A stretch of 7,438 bases of DNA from Alkalibaculum bacchi (GTDB lineage: Bacteria > Bacillota > Clostridia > Eubacteriales > Alkalibacteraceae): positions 1 through 7,438 of the forward strand of contig NZ_CALNCS010000182.1 of NCBI RefSeq assembly GCF_937875145.1, read 5' to 3'. The notes under the pieces are model-generated. The model had not been told where the DNA came from. It ran no database searches and saw only the letters and a program-made list of their open reading frames with translations. Shown in pieces: positions 1-4,965 of this stretch (its first letter is position 1; each line of letters starts with the position of its first letter). The translations under genes were made by a program, and so were the position numbers.

Positions 1-172
1 CAACACAGTAGTAAAAGATAATTATTTGTTTATTTTTTCATGCGATAGCCGTGCTTCGGTACTCGTTCTAAGTTCTACGTTGTAAGTTCTATGTAAGGAA
101 CAATTGTTGAATATTAGTCCAGCAATCGTTGGGCGCGTTGGTTCTTCCACTTCCTGCTTTCCAACTTTCACG
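1..172. other. Region downstream of fdhD with no supported gene
   Basis: Apart from the heptamer repeat, this stretch holds a 10-base palindrome (AACAATTGTT, 99-108) and an AT-rich tail. A frame open on the minus strand from 228 to 22 overlaps the end of fdhD, runs through the repeat, lacks family resemblance and is not called. No hairpin plus T-run is seen, so the operon may end by another route or continue beyond the window. Confidence 0.6.
65..92. repeat. Degenerate 7-base tandem repeat, four units
   Basis: Plus-strand units are GTTCTAA, GTTCTAC, GTTGTAA and GTTCTAT, directly adjoining, with consensus GTTCTAA (minus strand TTAGAAC). Each unit differs from the consensus at no more than one base. 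The repeat lies about 80 nt beyond the fdhD stop. Short heptamer repeats of this kind can arise by slippage or be part of a dispersed intergenic element, which a single window cannot decide. Confidence 0.7.
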
Positions 173-973
173 CTAAAATGAAATCCTCTCTGGTACGGAG
201 TAAATGTTTCCTTGATCTCCTCTAACATACCCTAGTAGAGTAATATTGTATTCCTGTGCCAATTTTACTGCAGCGGAGGTAGGAGTAGATCTCGAGACTA
301 GAATAGGAGCACCTAATCTAATGATTTTCGTCATTATTTCCGAAGATATTCGCCCACTAACAAAGACAATGCTGTTTTCACACAAGTCCATTTTACCTTC
401 TTTTAGTAAAATACCTGTTATCTTATCAAAGCAATTGTGCCTTCCGATATCTTCATTTAATATTTGATATTCTGGGGTATAAAACAATACGCTATGGACG
501 CCGCCTATTTCTCGGAATATTTCAGATTTGTGCATAAAGTTCTTCATACTGCTTAATATGGTCTCAATAGGATATACTGTCTTGCTATCAGCTGAAAAGT
601 ACTGGCTTTTCTTTAGGGGGTTAATGTAGGTATAACATTGACCACAACCAGAAGTCACACTCCTTAAGCTCTCTTGCCTGTTGACTTTTATCTCCTCTTT
701 TAGCTCCACAATAACTGCCTGCATTCGCTCATTATAGTAGATTTCTTTTATATCCTCATAAGAGTTAATAACCCCATCATTGTAAAGAAAACCAAGAGTC
801 AATTCTACTTCGTACTGATTTAAACAGAGGAGGGAAACCAATTCTTCTCCATTGACGATAATCTTTAGAGAAATTTCGGAGATGATCTTCTTTACTACTT
901 CTTTTGTATAAAATTTGTCTTCTTCTTTTTCAATTTTTAGCACATCAAACTCTTGATAAATGTTTTCTTCCAT
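173..973 (-). CDS. fdhD: Formate dehydrogenase accessory sulfurtransferase FdhD
   Basis: FdhD takes sulfur from a cysteine desulfurase and passes it to the Mo/W-bis-MGD cofactor; formate dehydrogenase is inactive without this step. The 266 aa are a full-length family member. Diagnostic features are TSGCGQC with the sulfur-carrying pair C110 and C113, GGVHSV (157-162), NEDIGRHNCFDK (173-184), SGRISSEI (206-213), SRSTPTSAA (228-236) and the usual C-terminal end GYVRGDQGNIYSVPERI (248-264). The ATG at 973 follows AGAGG with a 7-base spacing. It is the last gene of the visible operon, 67 nt after the MOSC gene. The formate dehydrogenase encoded upstream in this window is the obvious client. No truncation or missing key residue is seen. 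Confidence 0.97.
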   Translation of the reverse strand: MEENIYQEFDVLKIEKEEDKFYTKEVVKKIISEISLKIIVNGEELVSLLCLNQYEVELTLGFLYNDGVINSYEDIKEIYYNERMQAVIVELKEEIKVNRQESLRSVTSGCGQCYTYINPLKKSQYFSADSKTVYPIETILSSMKNFMHKSEIFREIGGVHSVLFYTPEYQILNEDIGRHNCFDKITGILLKEGKMDLCENSIVFVSGRISSEIMTKIIRLGAPILVSRSTPTSAAVKLAQEYNITLLGYVRGDQGNIYSVPERISF

Positions 974-1029
974 ATAAGCACCTCTTTTGTCTCTTTTAAT
1001 CCAATTTTGCTATTGCTATACCACCTGAC

Positions 1030-1039
1030 AGGGGCCCCT
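1030..1039. repeat. Perfect GC-only-core palindrome AGGGGCCCCT in the MOSC-fdhD gap
   Basis: The 67-nt gap between the MOSC stop and the fdhD start contains a 10-base perfect palindrome in otherwise AT-rich DNA, immediately after the MOSC stop codon. It is not followed by a T-run, so it is not a standard terminator, and as RNA it would have no loop. The rest of the gap holds only the fdhD ribosome binding site (AGAGG, 985-981, 7 bases before the ATG). I see no good promoter in it. Confidence 0.45.
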
Positions 1040-1040
1040 C

Positions 1041-1478
1041 TTAGATAAGTTTTACTATGTCTCCTAATTTTATTTCTCCACTTGTAATTACTTTAGCAAA
1101 GATTTCACTGTGAATCAATTTGCAAGGCATTTTTGAGGGAGATAATTGGCATGAATCTGCGTGGCAATCTTTATTACACTCTGTCAACCCTAGCTGTACT
1201 TGTCCTATTTCTAGTACATCGCCTATTTTAAGTGCCTCTAAAGGAATACCCTCTAATGTGATATTCTCCTTAAATTTGTTAAAACAAAGACCTTTTTCTT
1301 CTTCCTTATTCATCCAGTCTTTTATCTCTGCAGATGTAATAGAGACCTGTCTATCTCCCTTTCCCTTGTGCCTGTCACCACATACTCCCTGACCGGCTTC
1401 CATTTTAAGGACTTGTGATGGTTCCCCAACTTGCCCTTTTGTTTTATTGCAATATAGTCCTACTACTTTACCCTGCAC
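1041..1478 (-). CDS. Small MOSC-domain protein (145 aa)
   Basis: Single-domain MOSC protein, related to the C-terminal domain of molybdenum cofactor sulfurases. Family members are thought to handle sulfur or Mo-cofactor, but for small stand-alone forms the reaction is mostly unknown. Recognisable family features are GVCGDRHKGKGDRQVS (31-46), NITLEGI (72-78), IGDVLEIG (85-92), a Cys cluster at C101, C105, C110 and C119, and the ending FAKVITSGEIKLGD (127-140). It has seven cysteines in 145 residues (also C10, C33, C65). The start is GTG at 1478, only 2 nt after the previous stop. Its ribosome binding site AGAGGT (1490-1485) lies in the last codons of the MoeA/PBP gene, which implies coupled translation. 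Its place between the MoeA genes and fdhD suggests a part in formate dehydrogenase cofactor maturation or storage, which is inference. Confidence 0.9.
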   Translation of the reverse strand: MQGKVVGLYCNKTKGQVGEPSQVLKMEAGQGVCGDRHKGKGDRQVSITSAEIKDWMNKEEEKGLCFNKFKENITLEGIPLEALKIGDVLEIGQVQLGLTECNKDCHADSCQLSPSKMPCKLIHSEIFAKVITSGEIKLGDIVKLI

Positions 1479-1480
1479 CT

Positions 1481-3400
1481 TTATACCTCTTCTCTTAAAA
1501 GCTGAATTTCTCCTATACGATTCAGAGAGTATCCGCCTAATTCCTGTAGTCTCTTTTTAAATTCTTCACTTTTTAGGATATCTAGGAAGGATTGAATAAT
1601 TGGAAGCTCTAGATAAGCTTCTGGTATAGCAAAATCATACTCTTCTTCACCTATAGGAATAAAATCTAAATCCATAGCCTTTGCAGCAGACTGAATACCC
1701 ATACCTACATCGGCGCTATCACTTCCTACTAAAGCAGCTACTGCCATATGGGTTGAGGCTTCTCGATCATAGCCCTTGATTTCCTCTGGAGAAATGCTCA
1801 TCTCCTTTAATTTGTAGTCAAATAGCAATCTAGTCCCCGCTCCTCTTTGGCGATTTACAAATCGATGATTTTTCAAATCTTCTATTCCTCGAATATTTAA
1901 TGGGTTTCCTTTTTTCACAATTAAACCTTGTATACGCCCTACTCCCTTTATAAGGGCCATGGGCTCTTTAAACATTCTCTTTATATAATTTATATTATAC
2001 TCTCCTGTTTGTTCATCTAAAAGGTGAATAGGAGCCATATGAGCTTCTTTTCTCATCAATGCCATAAGACCACCCATACTACCGACATGAGTACTTGACA
2101 CAAAGGTATTTGAATGCCTGTTTGGCATCATATCCCCTATTACATCTAAAATTAAATCATGGCTACCTATGACTACAACGGTATTTTCTATTTCTTGTAA
2201 GCTTCTATATAATTCAATCTTTACTTTTTCCCCTGCTTCAACGCCTTCGCTATTTTGATCGATGACACAAAAGCCATCTGCACGAACTAAAGACATAGCT
2301 GCCCCAGCACCTCTCGCCAATGGCGCTGCCACAATCTTACCACCTACGCTACCTACTTTTACCCTTACGTATTCCTTGTGTTTTAAGCTGGACACAAGCC
2401 TTTTGGTGATAACAGCTTCAACTTCATTCGTTTTGTCCTTTGCTTGTCCACTAAACATGTTTATTACAGGTATTACAAAGTTTTCAAATCCTATATAAGC
2501 AGATACAGGGTACCCTGGTAAGCCTATTACAGGCTTGTTATTTACAATAGCTAGTATGACCGGCTTTCCTGGTTTGATGGCCACACCATGAATCAATACT
2601 TGTCCTAATTCTCTAAGGACGTGTACGGTATAATCTTCTGTTCCCGCACTAGAGCCTGCATTGACAATAACCATGTCGTATTTTTCTGTAGCCTCTTTGA
2701 TTTTTTCCTTGATCTTGTCATAATCATCTTCTATAGTTGGAAATCGATGAGGTATGCCTCCTAGTAAAGTAATCATGTTTTCAAACATTCTGGAGTTGGA
2801 TTCAATGATATCCCCTTCTTTTGGTTCTTCTGTAGGTTCTATAATCTCTGTACCTGTAGGAAAAATAGCTACCTCAGAACACTTTATCACTTCAACTTCT
2901 AAAATTCCTGCAGAAAGAAGTACACTAATATCAATGGGGCGTATTTTATGATTGCTGGGTAACAACATCTCCCCTACTACTATATCTTCTCCAATGGATC
3001 TTATATGTTGCCACGAAGAAGCGGCAGATACAATTCGAACTTTATTTTCTACACCAATGTCTATGAGATCTTCTGCCATGATAACTGCATCGTAAGGTGG
3101 ATTGATTGGATCTCCTGTATCGACTACTTTAAAATCAACTCCTAATTCTAAATCAATAGGAGTAGCTTCATTAGCACCAATTGTCTTCTCCGAATTTACT
3201 GCAATTCCATCCATGGCAGATGCATTGAAAAGAGGCGAACAGTATTTAGCAAATATTGCATGTCTCGTCACTCGATTTAAAGAAGCAGTTACGGGAATGG
3301 TTTCATAAATTGGCGACCATATCTCTTTGATAGCCTTAAGATAAATTGCAATTGCTTCGTCTACAGGTGTGGTCTTTAAATATAAATTTCTTTTTTCCAT
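1481..3400 (-). CDS. MoeA-family protein fused to a C-terminal PBP-like (LysR-substrate/molybdate-binding type) domain
   Basis: This 639-aa protein is a second MoeA paralogue with an added C-terminal domain. The MoeA part (about 1-400) has SAMDGIAV (61-68), GEDI (137-140), PTGTEI (181-186), AGSSAGTEDYT (248-258), IKPGKP (275-280) and GLPGYP (293-298). The extra domain (about 405-625) has the signature of the PBP-like family found at the end of such MoeA proteins: GSHD (412-415), STHVGSMGGL (436-445), NRQRGAGTR (516-524) and THMAVAALV (550-558). No signal peptide or membrane segment is seen, so the binding domain should be cytosolic. Known members are annotated as molybdopterin biosynthesis proteins. 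A role in binding molybdate, tungstate or another small ligand is inference. Its TGDE motif has Thr where MoeA normally has Asp, unlike the stand-alone paralogue. It follows moeA after 9 nt and ends 2 nt before the MOSC gene. Confidence 0.92.
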   Translation of the reverse strand: MEKRNLYLKTTPVDEAIAIYLKAIKEIWSPIYETIPVTASLNRVTRHAIFAKYCSPLFNASAMDGIAVNSEKTIGANEATPIDLELGVDFKVVDTGDPINPPYDAVIMAEDLIDIGVENKVRIVSAASSWQHIRSIGEDIVVGEMLLPSNHKIRPIDISVLLSAGILEVEVIKCSEVAIFPTGTEIIEPTEEPKEGDIIESNSRMFENMITLLGGIPHRFPTIEDDYDKIKEKIKEATEKYDMVIVNAGSSAGTEDYTVHVLRELGQVLIHGVAIKPGKPVILAIVNNKPVIGLPGYPVSAYIGFENFVIPVINMFSGQAKDKTNEVEAVITKRLVSSLKHKEYVRVKVGSVGGKIVAAPLARGAGAAMSLVRADGFCVIDQNSEGVEAGEKVKIELYRSLQEIENTVVVIGSHDLILDVIGDMMPNRHSNTFVSSTHVGSMGGLMALMRKEAHMAPIHLLDEQTGEYNINYIKRMFKEPMALIKGVGRIQGLIVKKGNPLNIRGIEDLKNHRFVNRQRGAGTRLLFDYKLKEMSISPEEIKGYDREASTHMAVAALVGSDSADVGMGIQSAAKAMDLDFIPIGEEEYDFAIPEAYLELPIIQSFLDILKSEEFKKRLQELGGYSLNRIGEIQLLREEV

Positions 3401-3405
3401 AGTAT

Positions 3406-3411
3406 CCTCCT
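3406..3411 (-). promoter_or_regulatory. Ribosome binding site of the MoeA/PBP fusion, overlapping the moeA stop
   Basis: AGGAGG on the minus strand lies 5 bases before the ATG at 3400 and shares bases with the TAG stop of moeA (3412-3410). This arrangement favours translational coupling of the two MoeA-family proteins. Confidence 0.85.
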
Positions 3412-4639
3412 ATAGTAAGTGAACATAAACCATTTCGCCTACGTTTAGTCCTTCATGATTTTGATCTATAAATATATATCCATCTGATTCTGTCAATGTA
3501 CTCATTAGCCCCGATTTTCCAAGTATCGGGCGAGCAATATAAGCTCCATTACTTTGAATAAGCTTTACTAATTGACAAGTTAGCCTACCTGGTGCACTGG
3601 CCACATTCGTCTCCATTTTAGCAAGAACCTGTATGTTCTTAGGTCTCTCCTCAAATGTTTCTTTCAGCCAAACTACAATAAGCTGGAAGACGATTAAAGC
3701 TGCTGCAGGATGGCCAGGAAGTCCTATTAAGATGGTTTTGCTTTTATCATCTACACCCAAAATAGTGGGCTTACCGGGCTTTAAGGCGATTCCATGAGTG
3801 AATACTCCAGGCTGAGACAACTCATTTAAAACTTTTGCTGTTATATCCTTTTTCCCTTGGGAGCTTCCTCCTGATACTACTACTATATCACTATCCTCCA
3901 TAGCTTGTGATACAGCCTTTTGCAAAAGCTCTTCTTCATCTTTTAATACATAAGTCTGCTTTACTTTAAATCCCTGTTTTGTTGCCATAGATTCGATGGC
4001 ATAGGTATTAATGTCATGAATTTGACCAAGCTTCGCCTGATCTTTAAGGCCTACGAGTTCATCTCCTGTGGAAATAATCGTCAGCGTAGGCATTTTATAT
4101 ACTTTTACTGTTTCAATACCTACAGATGCTAAAGTCCCTACTTCTTGAGCCCGAACTAAGGTCCCCTTTTTTAGCATTAATTGACCTTCTTTTCGATCTT
4201 CTCCAATAGATATAATATTGCTTCCTGAAGAAACAGTGCTATAAATGGCGACTTTAACTTCGTCAAAGAGCTCACTATACTCCACCATGACCATAGCATC
4301 TGCACCTTCTGGAACCATACCGCCTGTAGGGACATAAGCACATTGTCCACTTTTTAATACATGAGTAGATGGATATCCAATTTCAATTTCTTCTACAATA
4401 TCTAAAAATACAGGCAGACTATCACTAGCACCCATTGTATCTTTAGCAATTACAGCATACCCATCTACTGTAGAGCGAGGAAATTCAGGAACCATACAAG
4501 GGCTATATATATCCTGTGCTAAGACTCGATCTATTGATGATTGAATGGTAATTTCTTCTGTATCTAAAAGAGACCATTGTACTGCTGAATGCAGTTTTTT
4601 TCTAGCCTCTTCTAAGGTATCTACTTTTAATAATTTCAC
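3410..4639 (-). CDS. moeA: Molybdopterin molybdenumtransferase MoeA (409 aa, stand-alone)
   Basis: MoeA-family enzyme that inserts molybdate (or tungstate) into adenylylated molybdopterin, a late step of cytosolic Mo/W cofactor synthesis. The length of 409 aa is normal for the family. It has the N-terminal MoeA domain (about 1-170) with STVDGYAV at 57-63 and GEDR at 146-149. The MoCF-binding domain (about 183-325) carries STGDEL (190-195), GGSSQGKKD (257-265), LKPGKP (286-291) and GLPGHP (306-311). The C-terminal domain is about 335-409. The family's key acidic and lysine positions look intact. It is the first gene after the promoter at 4788-4760, begins with GTG behind a strong ribosome binding site, and its TAG stop overlaps the ribosome binding site of the next gene. 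It may equally be called a gephyrin-like molybdotransferase (Glp). Which metal it handles cannot be told from sequence. Confidence 0.94.
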   Translation of the reverse strand: MKLLKVDTLEEARKKLHSAVQWSLLDTEEITIQSSIDRVLAQDIYSPCMVPEFPRSTVDGYAVIAKDTMGASDSLPVFLDIVEEIEIGYPSTHVLKSGQCAYVPTGGMVPEGADAMVMVEYSELFDEVKVAIYSTVSSGSNIISIGEDRKEGQLMLKKGTLVRAQEVGTLASVGIETVKVYKMPTLTIISTGDELVGLKDQAKLGQIHDINTYAIESMATKQGFKVKQTYVLKDEEELLQKAVSQAMEDSDIVVVSGGSSQGKKDITAKVLNELSQPGVFTHGIALKPGKPTILGVDDKSKTILIGLPGHPAAALIVFQLIVVWLKETFEERPKNIQVLAKMETNVASAPGRLTCQLVKLIQSNGAYIARPILGKSGLMSTLTESDGYIFIDQNHEGLNVGEMVYVHLL

Positions 4640-4753
4640 AAATTCCCCTCCTTTGTAATGTAAACTCTACTGATTTAGTGTAATCCTTATCAAGGTCAAT
4701 ACACCTTATAAAGTCTTTTATGAAGCACGGTTTTCACTTTTATTTAAAAATAT
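4640..4753 (-). promoter_or_regulatory. Predicted structured 5' leader of the maturation operon
   Basis: The leader inferred from the promoter holds a hairpin at 4713-4685: CTTTATAAGGT, loop GTATTG, ACCTT, a bulged G, then ATAAGG. That is 11 pairs including one G·U. No T-run follows, so it is not a simple terminator. A different fold (GTGTA with TACAC, enclosing CCTT/AAGG; 4704-4678) uses some of the same bases, so the two would compete. This could be a regulatory RNA, because Moco biosynthesis genes in other bacteria are sometimes controlled by the Moco RNA motif. I cannot match it to that consensus by eye. The stem is seen; a regulatory role is inference. Confidence 0.4.
4645..4654 (-). promoter_or_regulatory. 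Strong ribosome binding site deciding the GTG start of moeA
   Basis: AAAGGAGGGG on the minus strand places the core AGGAGG (4652-4647) 7 bases before the GTG at 4639. The next in-frame Met is residue 48, inside the conserved N-terminal domain, so this site fixes the GTG as the start. Confidence 0.85.
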
Positions 4754-4759
4754 AAGATT

Positions 4760-4788
4760 ATTATATATGAAGATATGATAAAACTCAA
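4760..4788 (-). promoter_or_regulatory. Sigma-A-type promoter of the moeA-moeA/PBP-MOSC-fdhD operon
   Basis: On the minus strand, TTGAGT (4788-4783) and TATAAT (4765-4760) are separated by exactly 17 bases, which is close to the housekeeping consensus. The predicted start of transcription is near 4753, about 114 nt before the moeA start codon. The -10 lies inside a short inverted repeat (ATATAA, 5 bases, TTATAT; 4750-4766). In such AT-rich DNA this may be chance. The promoter lies downstream of the terminator of the preceding gene, which supports an independent transcription unit. Confidence 0.75.
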
Positions 4789-4916
4789 TTGGGAACGATG
4801 ATTGACGATTGTTAAATAATTAGAAAGAGAACCATCTCATGTGTGTTTTTTTGCCGTCAAATAAATCCTAATCACCTTTACACAACAAATCTACCCTAAA
4901 AGCAAGCTTTTCTACG

Positions 4917-4950
4917 AAAAAAGGCAGATATCTGCAAAGATACCTGCCTT
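4917..4950 (-). terminator. Rho-independent terminator after the formate dehydrogenase gene
   Basis: Read on the minus strand, AAGGCAGGTATCT, loop TTGC, then AGATATCTGCCTT forms a 13-bp stem with a single G·U pair. A run of six T, overlapping the stem end, follows. It begins 15 bases after the stop codon. It should end the formate dehydrogenase transcript and separate it from the maturation operon. Confidence 0.93.
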
Positions 4951-4965
4951 CATAGCTAGCTATAA

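Noticed and set aside
22..228. Minus-strand open frame of 68 codons overlapping the fdhD end
   Set aside because: It overlaps fdhD by 56 bases in another frame, runs through the heptamer repeat, has no convincing ribosome binding site and no recognisable family; fdhD has its normal C-terminus without it.
4699..4738. Possible 13-codon leader peptide starting GTG in the moeA leader
   Set aside because: No ribosome binding site precedes it and it has no run of regulatory codons.
4838..4860. Alternative promoter with TTGACG as -35
   Set aside because: At 17 bases downstream the sequence is AGATGG, a poor -10; the promoter at 4788-4760 is far better.
4898..4911. Palindrome AAAAGCAAGCTTTT as a second terminator
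   Set aside because: The perfect form has a 2-base loop, the stem is AT-rich and weak, and no T-run follows the stem beyond its own arm; the terminator at 4917-4950 is already sufficient.
4952..4963. Perfect 12-base palindrome ATAGCTAGCTAT right after the formate dehydrogenase stop
   Set aside because: A protein site cannot be excluded, but it is a short self-complementary AT-rich tetramer pattern without a loop and next to a real terminator, so I give it no function.
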